A stretch of DNA of 64,000 bases from Chaetoderma sp. LZ-2023a (taxonomy: Eukaryota > Mollusca > Caudofoveata > Chaetodermatida > Chaetodermatidae). The translations under genes were made by a program, and so were the position numbers. Of this stretch, positions 1 through 10,220 are shown piece after piece (the stretch's first letter is position 1; each line of letters begins with the position of its first letter). Location: NCBI GenBank assembly GCA_034401795.1, contig CM067369.1, positions 189,060,742-189,124,741 of the forward strand. The letters are read 5' to 3'. Under the pieces are notes generated by a model. That model saw nothing but the letters and a program-made list of their open reading frames with translations, searched no databases and was not told where the DNA came from.

Positions 1-540
1 AACCATAGAATCATTTCCAATTAAATCATCCTATTTCTGTAATCATCATATTAATCTCATCTGCTGGTTATGTAATGCTATAAACAGCATCCTATTCATT
101 TAACATTAGTACACTTCCATTACATATACAGAGATGACCTGGCTGGCTCGACTTTCCACTGTCCCAATGATTGACACATATTTATAAATAACAGGTGGCT
201 GGCCAACTCAGCCATGTACATGGATGATGCTTAGCCATCCCAACTTTCCAGTTTCGAATTGTATGCACGCAAATATCATTGATGCAATATTGTAGCACCC
301 ATCTTTAGTTCACCTGGACTTTTTAGCTCACCTGGTATTTTCAAAACTTAATTTCTTTTTGGGTCTTACCTGAATTATAAGACATCCCGCGGGGTCATGA
401 CTTCCCACGTAGCAATCCCATATTTACAAGGTGTGTAAGCCCTCTGCAGATATTCATCAAAAATCTTTTGTATTTCCCTGAGCAAAGCTAGGTAAATACA
501 TTGTTTAAGATGTTATTGGTTTGGTTGGCATCTATCGAGT
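1..540. other. No gene recognised
   Basis: AT-rich sequence with no long reading frame and no repeat structure that I can define. The last bases (about 520-560) share the phrase 'ttggcatctatcg' with 3,615-3,640, so the right edge probably belongs to a dispersed repeat. Confidence 0.4.
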
Positions 541-559
541 CCCTCACACCAGGACCGCA

Positions 560-1010
560 TTCACAGTCGCCATGTCTAGGCATTAAGTGCCTTCTCAACT
601 TCTGCTGTTTTTAATTGGTGTTAGTAATGGCCTGGGTCTCCTGAGATCGGGTGTAAGGGCTCATCATTGTGCATGAACCATTCTCGAATCCCCTCGGATT
701 TTTCCGGGCCAGTCCCGATAACGTGTCCTTCAGAGTTGTGTTCAGTGAGTGCTGGTGTGTAGTCAGTAACACTCATGGCTCGGGCTGCCTGAATCATTTT
801 GTGACAGTCATCCACAGCAGTGATTTCATCTGCTAGGGAGTCTGCTTGTTGAATAGTAAGATCTTTTAAGCATTCGCTAATGTGGCGCAGAATGTTATTA
901 CACTCCGTCTATACTTTGGTGCAGTCTTCACTTTGGCCACTTTGATAGATGCGTGGCCATAACGCTTTCTGCTCTGCTAACAGTTTTACTAGGACTGTCA
1001 TCAGTTTACC
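560..1010 (-). pseudogene. LINE fragment, linker between endonuclease and RT (RTE-like)
   Basis: Read on the minus strand this gives a stretch with ADEITAVDDCHKM and GHVIGTGPEKSEGIREWF, a layout I associate with the segment between the endonuclease and the reverse transcriptase of RTE-like LINEs (polymerase ORFs often annotated as endonuclease-reverse transcriptase in invertebrates). One in-frame stop interrupts it near 925. No endonuclease or RT catalytic motif lies in this piece. It is opposite in strand to the C-terminal fragment at 1,329-2,144, so the locus has been rearranged or hit twice. The assignment rests on residue pattern only. Confidence 0.45.
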
Positions 1011-1328
1011 TAGTTTGGTTGTTTTTAAGAACACCTATGGTGCTGGTAGCTGATGATTCCATATATTACAGTATTTAGGTTAGGGCTTCGTTTGAATCCT
1101 AGATGTATTACACCAGGCCAGTTGCAAAGAAGATGAGCTACGACTAGTGAGGCTACTGCTTGCAGACACCAAGCTCAGAGTATGAGTCAAGTCAGTAAAG
1201 TATGTAGAGTTTGAGACATCAATCGGCTCCCCACAGGGAGATGGTCTATTTCCGGTGGTTTTCACCTGTTACCTTGTTGCTGTATTGCAATCAACAAACC
1301 ACCCCACCCCCACCCCCATCCCACCCCG

Positions 1329-2144
1329 GTGTCAATACTGGGTATGCTGCTAGAGATGGAACATGCCGACGATGTGGACTTCATAGACGAGGAAAAGAAA
1401 CCCCTTGACGAACTTCTCCCAATATCTGCAAGAAAACTAAAAATTGAGAATCTCTTCATGAATGAATCCAAAACAGAGTTCATCCACATATACCTATCTG
1501 CAAAGCATGGAACTAAAGAAAATGACTATCCACTTCATGGCGGCGAGCCATGGAGGAAAGTACAATCCTTGGCTCACTGCTTTGCAGTACAGCTGACATT
1601 ACTACACGCTGCGTCATGGTGAACATAGCTTTCCAGTTCTTCTGGAAGCTATAGATTCGTAGATCAAAGATGCTATTGATCAAAAGACTACATTTATACA
1701 ATGCAACCTGCATATCCTTGATGCTGTATAACTGTAACAGCTGGGCAGTTCCAAAGGCAGCTCTAGGCAAACATGATGCTGCCACCGCAAACACATATGC
1801 ACCATCATTGGACACCGATAGCCAGACCGCATTATGTGTAATACGTCGCCACTGTCGCCATTATGTGCAATACGTCGCCACTGTCTGTAAAAGTCACCCA
1901 GCAAAGGTGGTCCATGTTTGGCCATGTGCTAAGGATGCCAGAAGAGACACCAGCACAGACAGCCCTACTTGAAGCCAACAAATACAAAGCCAGGAGAGGA
2001 CTTCATTGCATAAATCTGCTAACCGTACTACGAGGTGACCTCAAGAAAGTAGGACTCGGTACACTCAAGTCAAGAATGGACCTGAGGAAGCTAAGGATAT
2101 CGGCTGAGGATAAGACACAGTGGGCAAAAGCGAAGAATGACTGA
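1329..2144 (+). pseudogene. LINE reverse transcriptase C-terminal fragment (RTE-like)
   Basis: The + strand encodes a broken RT end. HADDVDFI near 1,355-1,380 corresponds to the RT active-site box (F/YADD). Downstream, in shifted frames, come a thumb-like segment (1,670-1,800) and RWSMFGHVLRMPEETPAQ (about 1,905-1,960), a typical 'RW.GHVLRM' C-terminal signature. The final part (1,970-2,144) ends with ISAEDKTQWAKAKND. At least two frame changes are needed, so it is not functional. The minus-strand fragment at 4,810-5,260 shares the signature (RWSLFGHVLR, then a GLGTL motif), so both belong to one lineage. Confidence 0.7.
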
Positions 2145-2211
2145 TTGCAGCTGTAGGATGTTTCTACTACTCCAGCTGTAGAATACAGTAATCATACATA
2201 CATATCTAGAC

Positions 2212-2480
2212 TGGTTTTTATTTCAGTCTTTTAATGGTTACTTCCCCAGTTTTCACACTGGTACGCATTTATACTCCTATTTCGAGAGAGGCAATGAGGG
2301 GTGAAGGAGATTGCTTATGTCTCCAGCGATCGCCGGATGGCCAACCAGAGACCAGAGACATGATCCCAGGTTCTCCTGTTCGCTGCGTAGCACATTACTG
2401 CCTGGGCTATCACCTTCTCTGTTAATGGCAAGAATTAAAATATATAATACTATATCGATGCTGCCTGTTACTCTCTGTCA
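2212..2480 (+). repeat. Repeat flanking a tandem array (left copy)
   Basis: The segment with 'tttttatttcagtct', 'acttcccca' and 'gtgaaggagattgc' recurs in the same order at about 3,665-3,740, on the other side of the tandem array. The two copies look like direct repeats enclosing the array. The end of this stretch runs into a (CCAT/CCAC)n low-complexity tract at 2,495-2,550. Confidence 0.45.
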
Positions 2481-2574
2481 GTCCATCAGTCCGTATGTCC
2501 ACCCACCTGCCCACCCGCCCATCCATCCATCCATCCAACCATCCATCTGTCTATCCGCGTCCAATCTCAGCCAA

Positions 2575-3560
2575 ATTTTTTTGGTTTAGCCCGACATATT
2601 GTCATACATCTCGGCATGGCTTCACCCTATTTGGACAAACGTGGACATATGCTTGCTTATCTCAACGGGACGAAGCACAAGGATATTCAGCTCATAATGC
2701 CACAGCTCAAGATCAATCTGATATTGGTATAACACTCTATTCTTTTGCAGTTAATATTTATTTTAGCTCGACATATCATCTTATATCTCGGCATGGCTTC
2801 ACCATATTGGGACTAAACTAGGCCATACGCTTCCTTTTATCAAGGGGATATAGCAGAATAATATTGAGGTCAGCAACTCAATGTTCAAGGTCAATATGAC
2901 ATCGGTATAAAACTATATTTATGGTTAAGCTTTTGGTTTAGCTTGACATCTCGCCTTAGATCTCGACACAGTCTCACATTATTGAGAATAAACATAGACA
3001 CATGCTTCTTTATATCACCAGAATGGAGGACAATGATACAAACCTCATGAGCTCAAAGTTCAAGGTCAATCTGGCATTGATATAAAACTAAATTTTTACG
3101 GTTACGTTTTTGGTTTAGCTCATTTTATTGTCCTATGTCGCAGGAGTGGTTCACCTTGTTGGAACTAAATCCTTCACCATGACATTGAGGTCATGATGTC
3201 AAGAACACTCAGAATTTGGTATAAAATTCCCAATTTGCTATGGTTAGTTTTTTGGGTTTGGTCTAATATCTTGGGATTGCTTTATCCTATTGGGATTAAA
3301 CTTCGATACATGCTTCCTATATCAAGTTGATGGATCACAATGATATTGAGGTCAACGGTCACGATCATTGTAAATATTTTATATAAAATGTCGTTTTTAA
3401 TGGTAAGTTTCTTCTGCTTAGCTCATCTTGCCTTTATTTCAGAATTAGCCAAAGTATTAGAACTAAGCATGGCCATACAGTTACCTCAACCATTAGCCAC
3501 GGCTGGAAAAAACCCATTCACACCTCTGAGGTTGACGTCATTTGGAAACGCAAAATGCTA
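2575..3560. repeat. Tandem array, ~175-bp units, about six diverged copies
   Basis: A unit beginning 'ggtttagctcgacat' and running through 'ctcggcatggcttcaccatattggga', 'catgcttc..tatatcaa', 'gatattgaggtca' and 'ggtataaaactatatt' is repeated head to tail. Copies start near 2,583, 2,762, 2,937, 3,113, 3,262 and 3,416. Spacing is about 150-180 bp. The copies differ from one another by many substitutions, so the array is old. Short open frames within it are incidental. A lone related unit lies at about 55,920-56,070 within the Xkr introns. Confidence 0.7.
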
Positions 3561-3843
3561 AATCTTTCACTAATATTTGATCAGTGTAACACTGATGTCT
3601 TGTTTAAGTTTAATTGATTGGCATCTATCGGGTCCCTGATTCCAGGCCCCATTCATGTCTTTTCTTTTTATTTCAGTCTATCATTGGAAACTTCCCCAGG
3701 AGATACAAGGAGTGAAGGAGATTGCCCATGTTTCTAACAACAGCGAGAGAGTGCAGAGTTAATAAATGCAAACCGGGTCCTCTGGTTAAGACATCTTGAG
3801 TGCTAACCACTACAGAAAACTGAGGATTCCTAAAATACATTGG

Positions 3844-4064
3844 TTAACTCTTTCATGCCGGCCTATGCAATGGTCTTGATGAATGACCATTTGCAGGCCA
3901 AGAATTTTTATTTTTTAAATTTGCTACTGGATGACTAGCGATAACCGAGCCATTCATTCCAGGTGGTAAGATTATAAAAATAGTCTTCTCTTGTCCTGCT
4001 AGTGGACATTCACTTAGCAAATACTCTGATTTTCTTGACCAAATTTGGTTATTAAAGGGCTAAA
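3844..4064. mobile_element. TTAA-type hairpin MITE, family A (diverged)
   Basis: Starts TTAACTCTTTCATGCC and ends with ATTAAAGGGCTAA. The middle is an imperfect inverted repeat of the family core (ccatttgcaggccaag ... taaccgagcc ... agtcttctcttg). It is a worn member of the family that is common at 46-64 kb. Confidence 0.65.
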
Positions 4065-4184
4065 CATGTTGCGCCAAATTGTAATTCCCCTCGGTGAAGT
4101 CACATGATCTAATTTACTTATAATGTACTTATATGATTGGTCTTGATAAGGAATATATAAAAAGACAGTCTTTGACCGATCAAG

Positions 4185-4392
4185 TAACACATGCACTAGA
4201 GGTAACACATTCAAGCTCAACACTAAACGCAACAGGGAAGAAATTCGTAAACATTTTCCCCCAAACCGAATTATTAACACATGGAGATCACTCCCTTCTG
4301 TCGTAGTTGAAGCACCTAGGCATGATGTGTTTAAATCAAAACTAGATACGCACCTACAAGACATAATATACGCTCACGACGTCACCAATTAG
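4185..4392 (+). pseudogene. LINE C-terminus (CR1/Rex-like), 3' end fragment
   Basis: An open stretch on the + strand encodes TRGNTFKLNTKRNREEIRK, FPPNRIINTWRSLPS and VVEAPRHDVFKSKLDTHL before a TAG stop at about 4,390. The pattern 'F..R..N.W..LP..VV.AP....FK..LD' is characteristic of the extreme C-terminus of CR1/Rex-like LINE polymerases. No RT core remains, consistent with ordinary 5' truncation. The 3' untranslated part probably runs to about 4,680. It is a separate lineage from the RTE-like pieces on either side. Confidence 0.7.
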
Positions 4393-4813
4393 TATATATA
4401 TAAGACAAATCTAGAAATATATCCAAATGCTAAGCACAACAGTGTATCATGAGCCAAGGCGGCGCGCCGCAGCTGATGCACGCCCGTCTGCACTACAGCA
4501 CTTCCCCAAGACAACTAGGGGCCAGAACAATGACAACCAAACATAGGCGTTGTGTATACAATGGACATTTGTGAAAATTGCTAGGTAATTACTCAAAATT
4601 AGAGGTTAACCTGAAGGAGAATTCTATGAGGTGGCGCTTACACACAGAACAGTACATAAATAAATGATTTTAAATTAACAGAGTACAAGCACTAATAATA
4701 CAATATCAACACAATCTTCCAAGACAATAACAAGCTAATGGCCTTTGCCTCGTAAACTGGTGTTGGTGGTGGTGTTGGTGCTGGAGGTGGTGGTGGTATA
4801 CTTGTTTTCTCAG

Positions 4814-4815
4814 GC

Positions 4816-4852
<37 letters not shown>
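4814..4852. repeat. (GAT)n microsatellite
   Basis: About 13 uninterrupted tri-nucleotide units (GAT/TGA). The homopolymer runs (poly-Asp, poly-His, poly-Ile, poly-Ser) in the six frames here are artefacts of this tract. Confidence 0.95.
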
Positions 4853-4869
4853 ATGCTTGTGTTCTCCAG

Positions 4870-5970
4870 CTGCAGTAGTTTGAAAACTCCATGCAGCTGC
4901 AAGTCTTTCTTTCCCGGCAACTGTTTCTTGTCCTCCGCGAGGGCCCTCATCTCCCCTATGTTCTTCATGGTCGTCAATGTTCCCAGTCCCCATAATTTTA
5001 GATCAGGACGTAGTACACTTAGTAGGTTTGTGCAGTGGCGTCCTTTAGAACCTTTCTCGATGTTGACAACGAGTACAGAAAATTCCAAGGCTTTCTGTGC
5101 AGCAGTGTCTTGCGGCACGCAGAACATGCCCAAACAGAGACCATCTTTGTTGGGCTTCCTTTATTGACGGTGGGACTGTATTGCACATGTGCCGTTGGAG
5201 ATTAAACTGTCTGGGCAGCGATTTTGCGCTATAGTAAGAAGGTGTATGTGATAACATGCATCAAGCTTATCTAGAACTGCCTTCGAGGCTGTCCAGCTGT
5301 TTTAGTTGTACAGCATTAGTGATACAAGCATAGCATTTTGCCAGAGGGATCAGTGACCACAGTGAGGTTTTTTTAAAGGAGAGGAAGGCAATGTTTCCTA
5401 TGATGCAATGTGCAATGATGTCAAGAGAGCTGTCATTCTTTTCTCGCGTGTGGCATGTGTCACATTGAATACGATTTTCCAAGTGCTATTGAGGAGCTCT
5501 ATAGGTCGCAGTTTTGCTGATGGTCCACGAGACTTCTTGGGTTTGGACAGCGCAATTTAAGGGTACCTTGCTCATAAATGTCCAGCAGTATCGACACTCC
5601 CTGTTCCTCAATAGCATGAAGGCAGTGTTTATTATGTGCATGATTGTTTTGGAGATGCTATCACCTGCATACTTAAAGAGGTCACTGCTGATCCTGTCGG
5701 GTCGAGATGCACGGCAATTTGTCAGGGCCTTAAGTGCCTTCTCAATCTCAGCTGTTTCACTTTGTGTTTATAGTGGCCTAGAATCACATACAAATGTGTG
5801 TAGCACATCATCATCTGAATCCTTTGAACTGGTTCATAAACCATTCTCTGATCGCATCTTCTTTTCCATTTGCCGATCCTGAGGAAGTTGTCTTCAGTGC
5901 TATGCACGGAAAGTGATGTTGGTGGACCAGCAACTCTCAGAGCCTGGGATCCCATAAACATTTAACGCCA
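4870..5970 (-). pseudogene. RTE-like LINE fragment, RT fingers to C-terminus, degenerate
   Basis: On the minus strand, reading from about 5,970 down, there is an RT start-like segment (EIEKALKAL, then SRPDRISSDLFKYAGDSIS, about 5,750-5,640), followed by frame-shifted remnants to 5,267. A C-terminal part follows with RWSLFGHVLR (about 5,165-5,135) and LLSVLRPDLKLWGLGTL (about 5,025-4,970). The palm with the catalytic aspartates is missing or scrambled between these parts. The lineage is the same as at 560-2,144. It is clearly inactive. Confidence 0.65.
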
Positions 5971-5989
5971 AGCATTGGTGGCTGTGTTG

Positions 5990-7090
5990 TTATCTGCAAA
6001 ATAATCTGCATCAAAGCAACAAACATTAGGATCAGACTGTAAACACTATAACATTGAGGTTGCATGCATCCAAGAAACAACAGTATCTCTTCATTCAGAT
6101 CAGCAACTTCAGACTGGAAACAAGCTTATCCTCATGCATCAGAAACTGGACTTTGGAATCAGACCGAAGCTCACATGCTAAGTTTCGGATACGTCAGCGA
6201 TCATGTTGCATTTCTTGACCTGGCCATACCACAAAGTGGTGCATTATTAATGCAAATGGTCCAACTGCGGGAAAACCCCAAGGAAGATCCGTCTCTGATT
6301 GAGTCTTTTTTTTGCTAAAATGAGTTCTACCATCACGGAGGTCGAGATGATCACATCTTCACTCCGCTTTCCTCTACAGGTAGATTGTAACATGAGCAGA
6401 TAACTATATAGAAAACGTAGGAACATAACTCTTCAATCGTGGATGGACTGAACATGTATCATATCACATGGATTTTCTGTGACAAGTGTGTCTTACATAT
6501 CTGTTTTGTTTGAATTTTCTTTGATAACTGCATTTTTAATTGTGACTTCACAGATCTGACACATTGACACTGTTGTTATAGCATGAAATTTGCGACAATC
6601 ACTTGTATTGAAACTTTAGAAGACTAGCTTAATATATATGCACAGTAACATATTTCTGGAAAAAATTTAGAAGTAAATTAGAATTTGCTATGCATGGACC
6701 AATTCTGAAATATAGCATCCTTGTAGCAATATATTTACTGTCCGGTGAAATCGAAATTTAAATATGAACATGCCACTAAATTAACCAGTCTCTAAAAATA
6801 AGTTGTACAACATTCTTCATTTTATAGATCAAAGATTTTGAGAAAGATGTGTTGCTGTTCATTCGGTCATCAAATGTTTCAGAAACATGTCATAGACAAA
6901 GCTCCCGTGAATCTTCAGAAATAGTTCTTTTACCATATTTTATTTATTCTCAAATAAAATGGAGACATACCTCAAATATATACAATATATATTTTCTTGA
7001 ATTGCAGCTACAATAGTTCCGCATACTGCCATACTCATATTTAGTGCAAAAGATCTAGCTCTGTATGTTAGAAAATTTGAACAATTGTTT
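5990..7090. other. No gene recognised
   Basis: AT-rich intergenic sequence. One 84-codon open frame (6,064-6,318, +) has no motif that I recognise and no supporting context, so I do not call it a gene. I see no clear repeats or hairpins here. Confidence 0.4.
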
Positions 7091-7253
7091 CTGTATCTGT
7101 ATCTGTAGCTGTACGAATACCAGGCAAAATCCTAATGGACATCACGCCTAGGTGTGGGCCTCGTAAACATGGCTGGGTTTCACAGGCCGCAAGATTAAAA
7201 TTGTCCATTGATCCATTTAAAAACTGTATGTACACTATTTACATCGTCTGGTC

Positions 7254-8159
7254 TTAGAATGTCGCCTCACGGATGTAGGTCTTAAATATCTCTACATCCG
7301 TGGCGGTGATTGTTTCTTCAGCCAGGTTGTTCCATATTGGTATAGTTCTCGGTAGAAATGAGCTATGGTACTGGCTAACTGTTGTCTGATATGGCTGTAG
7401 CTTCAGTGGGTGACTGTGTCTGGTGGTGTTTACGTTGGCCCAATTAGGATGGTATTCTGTTGGTATAGCTACTTGCCCATGCAGGATCTTGTACATGAAG
7501 ATGACACTGGCCTTCATTCGCCGTTGTACAAGGCTTTCCCATCCCAGTCGGCTCATCATTGCTGAGACATTCTGCCTCGGATAGAGGTACACTTGGCGAC
7601 CTATTACAAACCTTGCAGCCTTCCTTTGCATGGCTTCAAGTTGTTTTTTCAGGTCACATGTTGGTGGATCCCAGACTGTTGAAGCGTATTCAATTTTTGG
7701 TCTGACAAACGATTGGTAGGCACTTTCTTTGACGGATGCTGGGCATGATCTTCGATTTCTTGTTAAGAATCCAAGCACTCGGTTTGCAGATGATGTTGAT
7801 TTAGATATCTGATTGTGCCATTTTAGGTTGTGTGTTAGTTGGACACCGAGGTATGGAGCGGATTTACATTCCTCCAACCTTTCCCCACTCATTGTGTAGT
7901 GTGTTGTGAGGCATGATCTTCGTTGGGTGAGTTTGATGATATTACACTTCGATATGTTGAATTTCTTCTGCCATGTTTCCGTCCAGGCCATAAGTTTATC
8001 TAGGTCTGATTGGAGATGGCGCTGATCCTCTTCTGTATGTATGGTCCGATATACGAGGCAGTCATCAGCAAATAGCCAGATCATGGAATTGAGGTTTTTT
8101 GCTATGTCGTTGATGTAGACTAAAAGGAGGATTGGGCCTAAAACTGACCCTTGTGGCAC
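7254..8159 (-). CDS. LINE reverse transcriptase, palm to C-terminus
   Basis: A 301-codon open frame covering the catalytic palm onward. PQGSVLGPILL is RT block 4/5 and FADDCLVYR is the active-site box with two adjacent Asp (Phe replaces the usual Tyr). It continues with a conserved thumb (TETWQKKFNISKCN, APYLGVQLTHNLKWH) and the C-terminal block (YASTVWDP). It normally copies LINE RNA at the nicked target. The upstream RT part (8,684-8,328) is in another frame, with about 170 bp between, so a full polymerase cannot be made from this copy. The open frame itself is unusually intact for this window, suggesting a fairly recent insertion. Confidence 0.85.
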   Translation of the reverse strand: MPQGSVLGPILLLVYINDIAKNLNSMIWLFADDCLVYRTIHTEEDQRHLQSDLDKLMAWTETWQKKFNISKCNIIKLTQRRSCLTTHYTMSGERLEECKSAPYLGVQLTHNLKWHNQISKSTSSANRVLGFLTRNRRSCPASVKESAYQSFVRPKIEYASTVWDPPTCDLKKQLEAMQRKAARFVIGRQVYLYPRQNVSAMMSRLGWESLVQRRMKASVIFMYKILHGQVAIPTEYHPNWANVNTTRHSHPLKLQPYQTTVSQYHSSFLPRTIPIWNNLAEETITATDVEIFKTYIREATF

Positions 8160-8327
8160 TCCTGACAGGACTTTTGTTGTCTCAGAGCAGACACCTTCTA
8201 TGGCAACCTTTTGCTGTCTTTCACTGAGGAATGATGTTATCCATCTCAGAATGTTGCCTTGTATTCCGTAATGGTGTAGTTTCAGTAGTAGGTTTGGTGC
8301 GGTACCTTATCAAAAGCTTTTGCGAAG

Positions 8328-9314
8328 TCAAGTACTGCTATGTCTACCAGCCTGCGTTGTTCCAAGGCGTGTGCGAGGTCGTGGGTTGTCAAGATTAGTT
8401 GTGTTTCCCATGATCTGTTTCGTCGGAAGCCATGTTGATTTTGATGGAGTATATTTTTTGTCCATATGCTGCATTATCTGGCTGGCTATGATATGCTCCA
8501 CCACTTTGCACGTGACTGACGTTAGCGACACTGGCCTATAATTTGAAGCTGATGTTCTGTCACCTTTCTTATATATCGGTGTACTGTTGGCTGTCTTCCA
8601 GTCTGTTGGTATAGTTGAAGCATTCAGAGTCTGCTGGAAGAGGGAGGCAAGGATTGGTGCAGTTTTACTTGATGTGTTTTTCACATCACATTCTTGATGG
8701 TATATTGTCTGGACCTGATGGTTTTGATGGGTTAAGGCGCTATATAGCTATCTCTACACCAAGTGATGTTATATTTATCTTGTGAATGGTATTATATGGT
8801 GATGGTGGTAATGTTGGCATCGAGCTGATATTTTCTTCAGTGGATACTGAGGTGAATTGTTCATTCAGCGCTCTAGCTTTTCCTTCTGGGTCAGTAATGA
8901 TTTGCCAATTTTGCCTGATGGTACTGATTCCTATACTATCTTGTCGTCTGTTCTTGATGTAACGCCAAAACATTTGCTGCTCTGACCATTTTCTGGGTCC
9001 TGTATTTTATGGATGTAATTTTGGTATGATTGTTGTAGCATGAGATGTATCTTCCTGCGTAGCTTCTTAAATTTCTCTTTGTCCCTGTCTTTGCCTGGTC
9101 TTCGTGCTGTGTTGTAAGCTCTGTGTTTCTGCTTAACAAGTTTATAGATGTTTTGTGTTATCCTGGGAACATTCTGGTGCCGTCTCAGCTCTTTTTGGGG
9201 TATGGTTTTAGACATTGTCATAGTGATGGTATCCTTAAAGAGCTGCCAATTCTCTTCAACATTGTAGTTTGATTGGGTACGGTTGAAGTAGGTTTGTCTG
9301 CAGGTCCTCAACAT
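8328..9314 (-). pseudogene. LINE ORF2 linker and RT fingers, frame-shifted
   Basis: Three overlapping minus-strand frames (9,314-8,931; 8,973-8,740; 8,684-8,328) make up the polymerase upstream of the intact palm. The first is rich in Lys/Arg and holds the endonuclease-RT linker. The second contains NRRQDSIGISTIRQN and an 'ALNEQFTSVST' phrase typical of the pre-RT segment. The third carries the fingers motif FQQTLNASTIPTDWKTAN with YRPVSLTSVTCK. The joins between them require frameshifts, and a short deletion is likely around 8,690-8,750. Confidence 0.7.
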
Positions 9315-9639
9315 CTTTATTGATAGCTTGCCAGTTTGCCGTACTATACTGACATATCTTTGTAAGGGGTTGCTCCAGAATCTTTGGTCTTGTCAGTACA
9401 TCAACTACTAAGATGTCATGATCTGCAAATGGTGGTGCGGTAAATGTCTTTGTAACTAGGCTTGGATGTGTGGTAATTAATAGGTCTAGGAGAGATTATC
9501 GCCTCTTGCTGCATGTCTGTTTACTTGTTCAAGTGATGTATTAAAGAGGGAAACAATCAGTAGCTCTGAACCCCAAAAGCATGCGTTGCACAAGGAGAAT
9601 GGTATGCATACCACAAAATATTTCATCGTAACAGCAATT

Positions 9640-9808
9640 TTGAGGACTCGAGATTTTGACACAAGTCGAGTCGAGTCTTTGGGACAAAAACTCTAGTAGA
9701 GTTGAGTCACTTAGTACCAAGACTCGAGTCTAGTTGAGTTATTTTGTCGTTCAAGTCACTGAACATTTTGAGTCATTGACTCGATTCATTACAACTCTAT
9801 CTATTGTC
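9640..9808. mobile_element. Solo hAT-like terminus with 'actcgagtc' sub-repeats
   Basis: The motif ACTCGAG/GAGTCGAGTC recurs at least four times in 150 bp, and the segment ends with a 'gaatcgagtc..tagagttgtaat'-type terminus when read on the minus strand. Such short palindromic sub-terminal repeats are typical of non-autonomous hAT ends. I could not find the partner end, so this may be a fragment. Confidence 0.4.
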
Positions 9809-9889
9809 CAGTCATCGGACATTGAGGATGGAGTACAATGCAACCCTATTAGTTTCTGAGAAAAATTCTAGGAATCAATTTTTCGTGAA

Positions 9890-10220
9890 TTAAATATGAA
9901 CAGTGACACCATCACAGTCGGGCTAATATACAACAGCCCGGAAACCACCGAGGATAACATTAAACTCTTTTGAAAATATTTTGAGAAATCAGAAAAAGCA
10001 AATCATCACATATTCTTATTGTCAATGTGCTGGATATCAACTGGGTCAATCAAACAACAGCAACTAGTGAGAGTGCCAAGCAGTTGACCTTTATTGAGGC
10101 AGTGCGGGACAGTTACCTGTTCCAACACATTCACGAACCTACCCGGGGCCGATAATCTGACAAATCACACAATATAGAACTAATCTTCAGGAACAAAGAA
10201 GGCATGGTGGAGAAATAATT
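9890..10220 (+). pseudogene. LINE endonuclease domain fragment (CR1/Rex-like), 5' half
   Basis: The + strand reads TVGLIYNSPETTEDNIKLF, then a frame-shifted DINWVNQ segment, SYLFQHIHEPTRG and IELIFRNKEGMVE. This is the second half of the AP-endonuclease domain of CR1-type LINEs (motifs 'Y.SP', 'D.NW', 'Q.V..PTRG', 'LIF.N.E'). The next residues of the domain are found at 12,215 on the far side of a 2-kb insertion. Several stops and frameshifts show that it is dead. Confidence 0.7.

Larger units (their letters stand above)
7090..9510 (-). mobile_element. 5'-truncated non-LTR retrotransposon (Jockey/CR1-group LINE)
   Basis: A continuous LINE body on the minus strand. From its 5' side it carries the end of an AP-type endonuclease domain (DHDILVVDVLTRP, about 9,410-9,380), a linker with a long basic region (9,314-8,931), RT fingers (DRTSASNYRPVSLTSV, about 8,550-8,500) and the RT palm (PQGSVLGPILLLVYINDI at about 8,157, FADDCLVYR at about 8,070). 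The thumb/C-terminal region (LGVQLTHNLKWHNQI, VRPKIEYASTVWDPP) ends at 7,254. The last ~160 bp to 7,090 behave as 3' UTR, ending in a (CTGTAT)n-like tail. The endonuclease front half is absent. Confidence 0.85.

Noticed and set aside
4692-5167. Open frames with poly-Asp, poly-His, poly-Ile or poly-Ser
   Set aside because: They are translations of a (GAT)n microsatellite in different frames; the only meaningful coding signal nearby is the LINE remnant on the minus strand.
6064-6318. 84-codon frame as a small gene
   Set aside because: No motif, no splice or promoter context, and length within chance expectation.
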